A DNA stretch of 64,000 nt from assembly GCA_023375785.1 (NCBI GenBank), contig SZWC01006816.1:32098-96097 (forward strand). Direction: 5' to 3'. This document shows positions 1 to 11,587 of this stretch, piece after piece (within the stretch, counting starts at the first letter, position 1; each line of letters begins with the position of its first letter). Origin of the DNA: Penium margaritaceum. Taxonomy: Eukaryota > Streptophyta > Zygnematophyceae > Desmidiales > Peniaceae. The position numbers were made by a program, and so were the translations under genes. The notes under the pieces are model-generated. The model saw nothing but the letters and a program-made list of their open reading frames with translations, ran no database searches and was not told the DNA's origin.

Positions 1-108
1 CGACACGACACGACACGACACGACACGACATGAAACAACACGACACGATACGACACGACACGACACGACACGACACGACACAACACAGCACGGCACGACA
101 CGACACAT
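1..108. repeat. CGACA pentanucleotide microsatellite
   Basis: Tandem copies of CGACA, with some variant units (ACACA, GATAC), run from the window edge to about position 108. The array stops just before the 3' end of the F-box gene. It is low-complexity DNA with no coding value, and it may continue beyond the window. Confidence 0.9.
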
Positions 109-115
109 TTCAGAA

Positions 116-1798
116 TCAGATCCACTCCAGGTGGTCGAGGTACTGCATCAGCTCCTCACAGCTGGCCATGCTGAACGACGTCTTGCGCTTCACACTTAGC
201 CTCAGCGACCGCATCTCCCACCTCGACAGCTCCTCCTTTGCCGCATCTTCCGCCGCACCGTCATCAACTTGCGCCGCACAGTCAAGAGCGCGAGCCGCAC
301 TTCGGGTTGCGCCTGTGCAGGCAGATGTCACGCGGCACCCCCCCTGACCTCCGTTCACAATTCCCGCGTCCAGTCCAGCAGCTGGATTCTCAGCCACAAC
401 CCCGCCGCTGCTGACGCTGGTGGTGCTGCTGGTCGTGCGGACGCCGCCACTCCAAATGCTGCTGCTGCCATCACACCTGCGTCCCGAGCGAGCGACGCTG
501 TTCAGGATGGAACTTGCACGATTCCCCCGAAGCCCCTGCGCCGCCTCCTTGCCGCCATGCGGGCCCTGCGCTCGTGCCCGCGCCTGAGCCTCCGGCACGA
601 CGCGGTACTCCCAGTCTGCCTCCACCAGCAGCCCCCCGCCGTAGGGAAGCGCCGGCAGCGTGTCGCAGAACACGAGCATGGACAGGTCGTCCGCCTGGTA
701 CGCCGGCGTGCCCTCCAGCAGCCGCAGCATGCGCCCGTCGCCCAACCGCACCGCGTCGACCGTGAGGCGCAGCGCGCGCGCGTACCGCGACGGCCTGTCC
801 TTGTGCTCCATGCGCATGCCCGCCCTGGTGGAGAAGGGGAGGGCGACGTCGGGGGGGAACCTGCGCACGGTGAAGTCGAAGTCGCCGAGGTCGGCCGTGT
901 CGCTGAGGAGGAGGTCGTGGCGGCGGAGGGCGAGGGAGCAGACGGAGGATGCGAACGTGGCGGGGGAGGAGGAGGCCGCGGCGGATGCGGATGAGGAGGA
1001 TGGGGCACAAGTTGGCGACCGCAATGGAGAGAGAAGGGGTGAGGAGGAAGAGGAGGGAGGGGAGGAGGAGAGCGGTGTGGAAGAGCCCGAGCGCGATGAA
1101 CAGCTGGAGGTGGATGAGTTGGAGGACCACCCAGCTGAGGACGAGGCTGGGGAGGAGGACGAGGAGGAGGAGAAAGGGGAGCTGGAGGAGTGGATCTGCG
1201 GGAGGCCGGAGGGAGGCTCGTGGACGCTGCTGTGGAGGCTCAGGTCCACCAGGATTAGCACCTGGTCGAAGGGGATGCGCTTGTGCAGGATCCTGGGGCG
1301 AGTAAGGGACAGCCTGCGGGAAACAAGCACGCGGTAGCTGCTGCTGCTGCCCGGGGCCTCCGTCGGGGCGTTTGCTGCATTTAGCGCCAATGCAGGTACA
1401 GAAACACCAACACGGGCCAGCCCGCTCGTGCCGGTCACTCTGGGCAATTGGTCCCCAACGCCAGATAGGGTGCTGTCCGAAGCCCCGGCGTCGTCGACGC
1501 CGATGGGTGAGCTGTTGGCCACCATTGGTCGAGGGCTTCCTGCCCTGCCAGTGCCGTCGGTCTTGCAGCTGCTGCCGGCGCTGGTGCTGCGGCCGGGTGT
1601 TGGCAGAGCCGATTGGGAGGAACAGGCGAGGAGAGGGAGACGGAGGGACGGCCAGAGGCGGCGGCAGAGGGCCTCCCAGAGCTCCTCGTCCGAAGCCGCT
1701 GCGCGCCAGTGCCTGCACGTGCACGCCGCCGCCGCCAGATCCGCGGGACCGAGGTAGCGGAAGATGAGGGCCATGCAGTCATGTTGGAGCCCCTCCAT
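116..1798 (-). CDS. F-box protein (probable SCF ubiquitin-ligase substrate adaptor)
   Basis: One uninterrupted frame encodes about 560 residues from the ATG at 1796-1798. An upstream in-frame ATG at 1907-1909 would add 37 residues, but those are a weak Pro/Ser-rich stretch, whereas the F-box begins right after the chosen ATG. The F-box (about residues 3-45) shows the usual pattern LIFRYLGPADLAAAACTCR, HWRAAASDEELW and a following LCRRLWPSL. A conserved-looking block starts YRVLVSRRLSLTRPR. It is followed by a long Ser/Pro low-complexity spacer, then a folded-looking region with LLLSDTADLGDFDF, RALRLTVDAVRLGDGRMLRL and a C-terminal Cys-Glu-Glu-Leu helix. F-box proteins bind SKP1 through the F-box and recruit substrates through the C-terminal part. 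No kelch, LRR or WD repeat is visible, so the substrate class is unknown. The gene is GC-rich compared with the transposon-rich DNA around it. No intron is needed. Confidence 0.75.
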   Translation of the reverse strand: MEGLQHDCMALIFRYLGPADLAAAACTCRHWRAAASDEELWEALCRRLWPSLRLPLLACSSQSALPTPGRSTSAGSSCKTDGTGRAGSPRPMVANSSPIGVDDAGASDSTLSGVGDQLPRVTGTSGLARVGVSVPALALNAANAPTEAPGSSSSYRVLVSRRLSLTRPRILHKRIPFDQVLILVDLSLHSSVHEPPSGLPQIHSSSSPFSSSSSSSPASSSAGWSSNSSTSSCSSRSGSSTPLSSSPPSSSSSPLLSPLRSPTCAPSSSSASAAASSSPATFASSVCSLALRRHDLLLSDTADLGDFDFTVRRFPPDVALPFSTRAGMRMEHKDRPSRYARALRLTVDAVRLGDGRMLRLLEGTPAYQADDLSMLVFCDTLPALPYGGGLLVEADWEYRVVPEAQARARAQGPHGGKEAAQGLRGNRASSILNSVARSGRRCDGSSSIWSGGVRTTSSTTSVSSGGVVAENPAAGLDAGIVNGGQGGCRVTSACTGATRSAARALDCAAQVDDGAAEDAAKEELSRWEMRSLRLSVKRKTSFSMASCEELMQYLDHLEWI

Positions 1799-2405
1799 GA
1801 CCGAGGAGATGCCGACGGAACGCTCGGAGATTGGGGGGGGGGGGGAGAGGCGCGGACTCCCGGTGCGGTAAGTTTGCAGCCCAGGACAGCCGCGACGAAG
1901 CGTATACATCCAACCGTGTGGTTGTGGGTTGCTGAAAGTTTGCCTGCCTGATTGATTTGTAGGACCATGCGAAGGAACTCCCCTTCGGCTGGGAAAAGCG
2001 GTCGCGCAAATCGGGGAACGCAGCGCCTCGCCGGACCCGCAAGTCGACAGGACATCTCAGCCTTCGGCCGCATTCTCCTTCACTTTTTGTTTTGGTTGTC
2101 GTAGCTCCGAGCCAGTTTTGCCGCTTTTGTGGTTTCTGTTGTTTTGTTTCCCCGCTTTGGTGGGGTGTCCTGCCCCACTTTTCTTGGCCTACTTCAACAT
2201 TTTGCAGCACAAGCCGGATTGTGTTCGCTTGGCTGTGTCGCGGAAGTAAGGCCCGGGAAGTTTCGCCTATGTGCGCACTGAACAAGTCAACGGCGCTAGG
2301 CGCTGGCGGAGGCGAAGCCCAGGGGGCTCCTCCGGTATAAGGGGGTGTGTAGTTACACTGCTGATGAAAGCAGCGCGATGGAGGAAATAAACGCGAGACT
2401 ACCTA
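1799..2405. other. F-box gene upstream region, no gene recognised
   Basis: This segment holds the presumed 5' UTR and promoter of the minus-strand F-box gene, including a C-run on the minus strand near 1826-1842. Short open frames exist on both strands but none resembles a known family. No clear TATA box was identified. Confidence 0.5.
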
Positions 2406-2943
2406 TGCCGTGTTCCGCGACTTTTTTTTTTGTAGTGGGCGGCGTCGAACCTCTCCCACAACAAAAAAATATTGTTGTTGGCGCTGTCCAGAGAACATGT
2501 ATGTACGCGCCGATAAGCCGAGCGGGCCCGCTGGATCCAGAAGCCCACGACAACTTGACAAAAAAAATTTTCAAGCGATAATTTACCACGGGGAATTGAG
2601 CCCGGATCCCCTGGCCAGCGGAACGGGAAGTCGACGGCGACGCGAATTCGCGAGGCCGTCGACCTATCGGAGGGCTTCGCGAAGGGTCTCCATGCGACTC
2701 TCCGCGACGCCCGCTGGTCGATAAATGTATCAATACAATTCTCGTTTGGCTACCGATCCTGACATTTGTAGCGACGAAGTTGTCGTGGAGGAGGTCGGCG
2801 GGACACCCTCCACAACAGAATACATCCTGGATTCACGCATGATACATTTGTAGTGTGCCGAACCAAAATTCTGTCAGACCCATACCTGCCACGTCATTGG
2901 CGGTAGATACAAAATACAAAAAGAACAGTCGCGGAACACGGCA
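2406..2943. mobile_element. Short non-autonomous inverted-repeat element (MITE-like)
   Basis: The sequence TGCCGTGTTCCGCGACT at 2406-2422 is repeated as a perfect 17-bp inverted copy at 2927-2943. The trinucleotide CTA lies directly outside both ends (2403-2405 and 2944-2946), as expected of a 3-bp target-site duplication. The 538-bp interior has no convincing gene, and inward of the perfect repeats the two arms keep weaker similarity (T-runs followed by GTA). The size, inverted ends and 3-bp duplication fit a MITE of a PIF/Harbinger-like or CACTA-like superfamily. The exact superfamily is not decided by these data. Confidence 0.65.
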
Positions 2944-5187
2944 CTAGATACTAAACTACAAAAAATACGTCAGCTCCTGTCACCGGTGTTTGCATTGCCG
3001 GCGAGTCAAGATTTCATCCGGTCGTCGAAATATTTTCATCGACCTACTGTTCAAGTACAACGTCAAAACGGAGGTGTGATGTTTTTGATTTTGGGCTTTC
3101 GACACCGATTTTTGGCCGTGATGCAATGCTTCACGCAAATCGCCCCCGACCATGTATGTTGCATCTCATTGCGATCTGTCGAGAGCCGAGCTGGGACTTT
3201 GAGAGGAAATGAACAGCCAGATTATTCCGAAACGACACGCATTCACACAGGATGTTTGACTTTAAGCGCACATTCAATTTTTTTTCAAGGCTGAAGTTCC
3301 ATGAACAGAGATGTTTTCTGCTCGGAAGGCCTCAACCAAAGGAATCACAATATTTTGGCGATGCAAATACGATGTAGGAAGGCCGTATGGAAACAAACTC
3401 GTTGTTTCTGCAAGGTTGAGTGTAGATTTCTGTGACAGCGCTCAATTGTAGGAAAATGACGTCAATGAGATGCAAACATCTCCATTACTGTAGCAAACCG
3501 CGGTTTCATCGCGATGCTTGCATCGCACTTATATCACCAATGCAACTGCACACCCCCTAAGTGTCTGTTCTTATACCTCCGAAATTTGCAATCCAAAAAG
3601 GAATCCGATTAGGATTCTGCCTTGGAGCATGTGCTAATGCAGTTCAGTGACTAAACAGTGCCCTCTACCGACGCGCTAATATTCATTTTGATTCTAAGGT
3701 TCCATACTTTTCTCTCAATAAAAATAATTTTTTAATGATTCATCGATTAGGAGGGAAAATGTTCGAACCAGCAAGAGATCAACTAGAACTCCTTCCGACT
3801 TGCGCTTCTCGCTCTTCGACTTTAATGGACAATATTCATGAATTTTCGGCCATCTACCAAGTAGTGTCTTAGAACGCATTGCACAGCAAGCATTTCTCTA
3901 AGAATTCGGAGCGTTGCGATCAAGGTTTAGCATGTTGGCGGCAAAAAACAAACGCATGTGAGGCCGTAGATCTTGCTTTACACTTCGTAAAACATTTTCA
4001 AAAACACATTTTCCATGAACATCTTCATAAGATAAATTATGGTTCTATTCTAGTTGTTTTCGCGGTTGGGACGTTGCACATGTGGGAACTATGCCATATA
4101 GTCAAAAATTGCCTCCAAATCATCAGAAATCGGCGGGTGGGATTTGACTGTGTATTCTTTTCACCATTTCCATTGGCGGATTCAACAAGGGCTGCAAATT
4201 GTCGCGGACGACTTCGTAGCTCAGCGTCCCACCCCAAAACCCTAGAATCAAAATCAAAGCCAATTCATCGATTCAAGGCCAAGATCCCTTGTTTAATTTT
4301 GACGGAGGAAGCTAGGCATAAAGGCCTCAATACAACATATTGCATCAAAATATGAGCTAAGTAATAATACGGAAAACTTGTTCGAGGCGGTGACCTGACC
4401 AGTCACCACCGCATGGAGTGATGACGTAGACATCAAGGTGTTGCGTGCGCCTTTTCCAAAAGCTACCTTTCAAAGATGTGACCGTTCGCGATGACCATCG
4501 GATTGATCTGCTAGAATAACGCGCCAGTGTAGAGCTCCTACCTGAAAAAAAAGTCTCACCTCGTACGTCGTCCAAACGACAAGCTTTTAAGGTGCAATGT
4601 TTTTCTGAAACTAGAAATATATGAATTATCTTTTTCGGTTGCAATGCATCCAAACTTTTCAAGATTTCCATCGAAAACGAAGAATAAAACATAACCTTTA
4701 ATGTCGAAGTATCAGCTCGAGCGCCGCAAAGAAACCAAGACCCAACCATTACGAGTTTCTGAAAAACTGAACGGCCAGAATCGCCCGGTGGTCAAAATTA
4801 TTGTGCAGGCATTCAGGTCAGCTCATGACTTCAAAGAACTTAATAAAGTTTGAGCTTCCAATATGTCAAGAAGTAGACAAGCTCAAAACCTTGTCAGCTT
4901 CCAGCAACCCATCACCTCGCATAAGGACAGAGCCAACAAAAGGATTATCTGGCCAATTTATCCGTATTAATATTAATTTTTGGTTCACCCTCGAAGATAA
5001 AACCTGACGTTTGATGTTTCAAAATCACCATAATTTATGAGAACCGATGGATTCCATCGAACCCATAAAAATGTTTGAATCTTTCATGGTCTCACTCCAA
5101 CTTTTACTAAGGATTCCAAGGTAGGGTTCGCTCAGTGACTAGTTAACCATCTCTGTAAAGCCTACCTCCAACGTGATATGTACCACC
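2944..5187. other. Intergenic, AT-rich, diverged repeat material
   Basis: No gene was recognised. Parts resemble sequence on the other side of element A. About 3565-3680 resembles about 13930-14010 (shared words such as ACCTCC and GGAGCATGT). About 4310-5187 resembles about 14090-14310 (GCATCAAAA, GGATTCCA, GTGATATGTAC). An open frame of 158 codons at 3879-4355 matches nothing I know and sits in this repeat material, so it is not called. Confidence 0.5.
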
Positions 5188-5805
5188 TGTAGGTAGCGAC
5201 GAGAGGCCGCTTTACACCCTCAAACACACAAAGCTAGGACACGGCATCCATGGCTAGGGTGGGGGTGAGAGAACTGGAGCAACACTTGGACTCAAGAGAT
5301 TTTTGAGAACGAGTGTCGAGAGTAACAAGCTAGCGAGCTCTTAGCCGCGGTTGACCGGGCCACCCACTCGATAGACTCGATGTGGGGCCCGGCCGCCACC
5401 CCGGGGTCGAACCTAACCGGTCGACTAAAAAGCCGTCGTGGTTTCTCACACCTCAGAGCGACTGAGCATGTGGCCCCTTAGGATCAGTAACCTGGGCAAG
5501 AACTAAACCACTAACACATCATACAAGGCACAAAAGTCCAGAAACCACATCGACCACGAGCGTATGTGGTACATGCATCTCTCAAGTAATTTCTCATGTT
5601 TCAGCCACAATGTGGCTCACAACCAAATACTGAGAATCGCATGGCACGTCCAGAGAAGTGCTTGAGTATGGCTGAGGTCACGCCTGCTTTACACCTGACC
5701 AGGCCTGCTTGGACCATGGCTTCAACGGTGCTCAGTCACCTGTAGTGAACGAGTGTGTGAGTGAGTGGAGACAAGAGGTCACTTGCGTGTGTGTCAACAC
5801 TAACA
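5188..5805 (-). repeat. 3' LTR of element A
   Basis: On the minus strand it starts TGTTAGTGTTGACACAC and ends CTACCTACA. It matches 13076-13690 throughout with scattered substitutions and one short indel cluster near 5651-5660. The TG...CA termini are typical of LTRs. Confidence 0.9.
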
Positions 5806-5819
5806 CTCCCCCATGACCC
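5806..5819 (-). other. Polypurine tract of element A
   Basis: On the minus strand GGGTCATGGGGGAG lies directly against the LTR start TGTTAG. This is the expected position and composition of the plus-strand DNA primer. The same sequence occurs at the same place in elements B, C and the relic at 43299. Confidence 0.8.
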
Positions 5820-5879
5820 ACAGACGAACAGCCCACACACCACACGAGGACTCACGACAACAGGGACAACGGTGTCACG

Positions 5880-6440
5880 TCAGCCAGGAGGATCACGTCC
5901 GTGCAACAAGCCAACAGCATGCACAACGGCCTTGAACATTCCACTGCTAAGAGCTTTGGTGAGAAAGTCTGCACGCTGTTGACGCGTGTCGACCCAGACG
6001 ACCTGGACCTCTCTTGCGGTAATTCGCTCACGCACAAAGTGATGCTCAATGTTGATGTGCTTGGTGCGTGAATGGTGCATGCCGTCATGCTCAGCAATTG
6101 CCTTTGTTCTCTGGTTGTCACAGCGCAGGTTAGTGGAGCGAATGGGCACGCGGAGCTACTGCAGCAAGCGGGAAAGCCAGACACTCTCACACGTACCTGC
6201 GCCGAGTGCAACATACTCAGCCTCGCTGGAGCTGCGTGCCACACAACCCTGTTTGCCACTCTTCGACGAGATAGCTGTGCCACCCACAAGAAAGATGTAG
6301 CTTGTGCGACTACGTGCATCCGTATCATGAGCCCAGTCACTGTCGGTATACCCATCAACGACAACCGAGGGTTGTGACCTATAGCACAGCCGACACGCGT
6401 TGTAGACAGAGCGTAGCAAATGACACGCAGTGCAGCCTCG
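5880..6440 (-). pseudogene. Copia RNase H domain of element A (frameshifted)
   Basis: The domain lies in a different frame from the upstream RT, so a frameshift occurs near 6410-6440. Copia RNase H marks visible here are VVVDGYTDSDWAHD (first Asp), the [19 protein letters not shown] block (Glu) and NIEHHFVRERI followed by RADFLTKAL near the C-terminus. One in-frame stop at 6156-6158 separates the SEAEY half from the CDNQ half. RNase H degrades the RNA strand of the RNA:DNA hybrid during reverse transcription. The domain ends about 60 bp before the polypurine tract, as expected for the last pol domain. Confidence 0.85.
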
Positions 6441-9088
6441 AGATGCTTCTGGCAGGGCTGTTTGGAGAACTGAGTTAGGAAGTTGACTGCAAAGGCCACA
6501 TCCGCTCGGGTGGTAGTGGCGAGGTACATCAGTGAGCCAATCACACTGAGGTAATCGGTGACGTCGACAGTGTTTCCCAACACGGAAGAGTCAAGTGACT
6601 TCAGCAGGCGCTGGCCTGCTGGGGTCATTGGTGTGGACGCCGTGGAGGTGTCGGCGAGCAAGGAAGAGAAATGCTCCCCCAGGCTGCGAATGTATGCAGC
6701 CTGGTGTACATGTAGCGTCCTGCGCTGGCGGTCTCACTCCAGCTCCATGCCGAGAAACATACGACCGTGGTCCTCCATCTTGTAGACTGACTGCAGAAGA
6801 GCCTTCACTGACTGCACGGCTGCTAGATTGGGTGACGCAACGAGAAGATAATCCACGTAGACCAAAACGACTACGAGGGGCTGCGAGGGGGCACTTAGAA
6901 AGAGTGCTGGATCGACCGAGCTGCAGTGGTAGCCGCCCTTCTCCAGGGTGGAGGAGATCTCCAAGTTCCAACAGTGTGGTCATTGTTTGAGGCCGTACAG
7001 TGCCTTCCGCAGTCGCCAAACCTTGTTTGTGCCATCAGTGAAACCTGGGGGTTGCACCATGTAGATCATCTCATCGAGGCGTCCATGCAGGAATGCGTTG
7101 TTAACATCCATCTGCTCCAACTCCCATTCATGCTGAGCTACCAGGCTCAAGAGAGCCCGGGAGATGGTGTAGCGTCCAACTGGAGCAAAGGTCTCATCAA
7201 AGTCAACGTCCGGAGTTTGGGAGAAGCCCTTGGCCGTGAGGCGTGCCTTGTACCTGTCAATCGTGCCATCACGCTTCAGCTTGCGCCGAAGTACCCAACG
7301 GGCCGAGACCGCCTTGCAACCGGGCGGGAGGTCAACAATCTCGAACACCTCATGTTCATCCAAGGCCGTAAGTTCCTCCTGCATGGCCTTCTCCCACAGA
7401 TCAACATCAGCGGCCTCTCTAGCGTGACGCACTGTAGTAGGCTCGGCTGGGAGTGAGGTCAGAGAGGGAAGACCACTCGCAGCAAAACAGGCCGCAACAT
7501 ATCCTGCCGCAGAGGCATCCAAGACACTGCTGAACTCATGAGCAACAAGAGCATAGCCTACTGCTGAGTTGGGATGGACTACGCTGACAACGAGTCCAAG
7601 AGCGTCAAGTCCAGTAGGTCTGGCAGTCGAGTCAGCTATAGTGGAAGGTGCACTGGCCCGAGTGCGCCGCTGTGACTGTGATGGGTATGAGACAGATGTC
7701 TGTGGGAGAGCACGGAGTTTGCCCCCTCGAGTGTATGGCTCGGGAATAACTGAAGGTGCCTTAGAGACTGGTGACGGGGAGGGGCCGTCAGAGACGACAC
7801 GCTGTGACGATGAGGGGATGTCAGAGACGACACGCTGGGGAGACTGTATAGGAGTATCATCGGACAGTGGTGGAACACTGACAGGCACTGACGTGGGCTC
7901 AGACGATGAGGAGGGTGAAGAATGTGGGGAGGACGACGGGGTAGTGTGAGATGTGTCCGTGTGGGAGGAACCTGGAGAGGAAGAAGTGTGGGACGAGGTC
8001 AAGCTCGGGGAAGGTGCAACAGCGGGGTCAGAAGAAGGACTAGGCCCGCGAGGGGGCGAGCTCGAGGGAGGCACACCAACGAGACCGGAGGCTGGAGCAG
8101 ACCTACCCCCCCCAAGCCGACGGAGCGAGGACAAAGAGGAAGGGGGAGCGACACGAGACAAATCGCGAGGAAAGACATCCTCAAAGAAGAGGGCATTCCA
8201 CGACTCAACGACGCGGACGCGATCAGGAACCCATAAGCGCCATTCCTTGGACATGGCAGAAACACCAAGAAAGGTGCACAGGTGAGCACGCGGACTGAGT
8301 TTACCGTCGCGCTGGTCCTCAGGAAGCCAGACGGCAGCGACACAGCCCCAGACACGAGCAAGACGGAGATCCGTCCGGCGACCGAACCAGCGCTCAAACG
8401 GCGTGACATGACGAGGGAGAGGACCATGTGGAATGCGGTTCCAGACCCATGTCATGTATGACATGGCTTCAAAGGAGAAGAGAGGGGGAACATCAGACGC
8501 AACAAGAAGAGTACGGACACCGTCAGTGAGAGTGCGGTTCCAACGCTCAGACACGCCATTTTGTTGGGGTGTGTAGGGAGCGGTGGTTTCGACGTGGACA
8601 CCACGAGAGGAGAGAAAGCGGGAGGTGGGACCAAGGAATTCACCCCCACGGTCGCAACGAAAGACACGGAGACGACGACCACATGCAAGTTCGGCCTGGG
8701 GAAGCCAGGACTCGATGGAGGAACATACGTCACTTTTTTGTTTGAGAGAAAAGACCCAACGCATGCGAGAAAAATCATCAGTGAGGCAGAGCACGTAGCG
8801 ACCAACCCCCCCAAGAGTGTCATGAGAGAGGGGGCCCATAACGTCAGCATGCAACAGGTCAAGGGGAGCAGAGGTGCGTGTCTCAGAGGTGGAGAAAGGG
8901 GACCGGTACATTTTCCCTTGAGCACAATCCAGACAGTCAGGTGGACAAGGGGAAGGAAAGGAGTCAGCATCCAGACCATCAGCAGGGAGAGTGCGCAGAA
9001 GGGAATCAATGGCAGCAGTATGAATGTGGCACAAGCGACAGTGCAATAGCTGAGCTTGGGCAGGAGAAAGGGAGCGTGCAATGTGCAC
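6441..9088 (-). pseudogene. Copia integrase-reverse transcriptase of element A
   Basis: From 9088 leftward one frame encodes the integrase zinc site (LLHCRLCHIH with the CLDC pair at residues 52-55 of this stretch). The D,D(35)E core follows: Asp82 in HADVMGP, Asp146 in CDRGGEF, Glu181 in NGVSERWN. A Ser/Pro-rich linker leads into the RT fingers (SARWVLRRKLKRDGT, KARLTAKGFSQ, QMDVNNAFLHG, LRKALYGLKQ). The frame stops at 6980-6982 (TGA) where relatives read SPRCWN, and again at 6734-6736 (TGA) where element B has Arg. The RT catalytic YVDD box reads YVDY, so the second metal-binding Asp is lost. Integrase inserts the cDNA and RT copies the RNA. This copy cannot make a working enzyme. Confidence 0.9.
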
Positions 9089-9258
9089 ATGAGCAGCAGT
9101 GGCGAGCGACGGTGCGAAGGTGGGGACACAAAACAGACGATCACAACGAGTGCCTCAGAGAAGTATGTGGCCAGTGGTGCGGTGAGAGACAGAGGTAGTG
9201 CCGCGGCTGGATGAGAAGTCCATGCCCTGGTCGTCGAGCGTGGTGACAGAGAGCAGAC

Positions 9259-9564
9259 TCAGCTCAAGCGATGGAACGTACAGGATGTCAGGTAGGAACA
9301 ATCCCCCCGAGGCCCAACAAAGCGCACAACACCGACACCCTGCACAGGCAGCAGCTGACCGGAGCCAGTGCGAACGAAACGCACGGACCCAACAGGACCA
9401 AGAGAAACAAAAGACGCGCGCGACGAGGTCATGTGATGGGTGGCTCCTGAGTCAAGGATCCAAAATCCCCCCGACGTACGGACAACAGAGGGATCACGAC
9501 TCACGGCAGCAATGGCAGCATGCGAGACGAGGCGCTCACTGCACGCAGTGAGGGAACGAGGCAA
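9259..9564 (-). pseudogene. Copia aspartic protease region of element A
   Basis: The retroviral-type aspartic protease active site appears as WILDSGATHHMTS, with the catalytic Asp at 9451-9453. The downstream stretch FVRTGSGQLLPVQGVG is typical of Copia proteases. This frame continues from the zinc-knuckle frame but differs from the integrase frame that begins near 9088, so the polyprotein is broken between them. In the intact family the protease cleaves Gag-Pol inside the virus-like particle. Confidence 0.85.
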
Positions 9565-9756
9565 ACGAAGAGACTGCTATTATTCAATCCATGGCACATC
9601 AGCAGGGGGACGCCAGAGCACATGACCGGACGCTGGACCACGCATCTCACCATCAACAACACACGCAAGTGACTCTGACCCAGAGTGGTCACTCTCACCT
9701 CCCTCATCACGAAGGTGACGCTGGTGGACGGTGTGGGAAAGAGCAGTGTCCAACTG

Positions 9757-11387
9757 TCACTCGTCCTCAGGCGGATCCGGGGTGATGACGACGCCAGTGG
9801 ATGCGCGACGAGAAGAGTAGGGCAACGCCGCCCAAGAAGGGGCAGCATAAGCGTTGGAGGACGGACCGTAGAAGACTGGCCCGCCATACCCTGGAGGCCA
9901 CCCCCAAGGGTAAGGAACAGGCGGAGGTGTAACAGCAGTGTGGTAGGCGGCAACCTCAGAAGCGGCGGGGTGACGGCACGGAGGAGACGGCGGGGGTATG
10001 TCGCGAGAGGTAACAACAGAGCCCCCAGAGCTACTAGAGGACCGCGTCCAGTGAGCACGCATTGCAGATGCCAAACACTCGTTGTCGGGTGGGGCTGGAC
10101 ACTTTGGTGCAGAGTGACCGGTGGCACCACAATTCCAACACGTGATAGTGCTGGAAGTAGCAGAAGAGGAGGATGTACCGCCGATGTTGGTGCTGGTGCC
10201 TTTGCCTTTGCCACGGCCGGACTGTCCGCCAGGCCCAGTGGTGCCCTTGCCCCGACCACCACCTTTGCCCCGACCCCCCCCGCCACCCCCTTGGTGCACA
10301 AGAGATGCAGTCGGTGAGGAGGATGAGGAAGAGGAGGAAGAGGATGAGGATGAGGAAGAGGGAAGTGCTGTGGTGGCGGCAGCAACGGCAGCGCGATGGA
10401 TGCGCTGCTATGGAGGACACTCCACCAGTCAGTGAGCCGCTGGGAGGTGAAATCCCAAAGGGCACCAATGCCTGGTGGTGAATCAGCGGGAACAGGGTCA
10501 GCAGCAAGACGCTCAAGCTCGGAGGCTTTCACCTCTCTGAAGATGTCGGACAGTTCAGGGATGAGGCCATTGACGATAGAGAGGACAGCAGGAAGCTGTC
10601 CAGGGGCAGCTTTGCCAAGATCCTTCATCAGACGCAAGCTACAGGCTCAATAGGCATCCACAGTTTTGTTAGCGCGCATGGACAGTGTGTTAAACTGTAT
10701 GGTGAGCACGCTTTGTGCTGCGTGCCCAGTGACAGTGGTACGACGTTTGATGAGTGCACATGCGCCAACAGGATCAGCCGGTGTGCGACGTGCAGTGTCA
10801 GCATTGTATGACCCGATCTCGTCGGTGAGATCATCGGGTCCAGCGCGGATGAGAGCACGGAAAACACGTGCAGACTTAGCATCAGTGGGAACAAAAGGAG
10901 GGTTGGCTGAGGGATTGGGCGGATGGTAGTACTCCCAAAGCTGTTCTCCTTGCACCCATGCATTGAAGCGCACCTCCCAGGGGGCAAATGAGAGGTTAGC
11001 AGTGAAGTGAGGTGGTACTGAGTCAAAGTCGAGCTTGCGGTGCTGAGACTGGACAAGGGCTTTTGCAGCGGCAGTGCCTGGAGCAGCTGCAGCGGCTATG
11101 GGATCAGAGTGCAAGGAACCAGTGCTGGTGGATGCGGAAGCGGGAGAGGTGGAGAAGGCAACAACAATGTCAGCAACAGCAAAGACAGCAGGGGCGGAAC
11201 GCAAGACAGGTTGCAGGCGATTGAGAACAAGGTCGGCTATGTGGTCTGCGAACGTGTCTTGATCCCTCTGCTCTGCGCGGAGTTTTTCTTCAGCGGCGCG
11301 TTGAGTAGTGAGGGCTGCTTGAAGAGCTACGCGCTCTTTGCGCAGTTCCTCCTGCAGGGCAGCATACTAATCATCGTCTACAGGCAT
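9757..11387 (-). pseudogene. Copia gag (capsid and zinc knuckle) of element A
   Basis: The likely start is the ATG at 11385-11387 (M-P-V-D-D-D), but codon 7 is already TAG. The frame then gives a charged coiled-coil-like leader, the gag core (NLSFAPWEVRFNAWVQGEQLW, ADPVGACALI) and an in-frame TGA at 10647-10649 exactly where element B has Trp. The same frame continues to LTDWW near 10430. The zinc knuckle CWNCGATGHSAPKC (CX2CX4HX4C) lies in another frame, in a Gly/Arg-rich tract around 10150-10290, so at least one frameshift lies near 10300-10400. Gag forms the particle shell and packages the RNA. Confidence 0.85.
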
Positions 11388-11587
11388 GGTGAGCAATGCA
11401 CGTGACGGACAAGTTTTTTCGGGCAGAGTTTCCCTTGCCCCAGTGGGCGTGAGAATGTGATATGGGCTGTTGTCGTGGCGCTGGACAATCCGAGAAGGAA
11501 GGTTCACATGGCCACGGGGCTGGAGAAGGGAGGAAGCAAGAGAGGCAAGAGGGGCTCAAGCAGCAAGGGAACAACAGCTCACCAAGC

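Noticed and set aside
269-1337. Long open frames antisense to and overlapping the F-box gene
   Set aside because: High GC content opens several frames here. Only the minus-strand frame shows a recognisable domain.
3879-4355. A 158-codon plus-strand open frame
   Set aside because: No family resemblance and it lies in diverged repeat material similar to 14100-14300.
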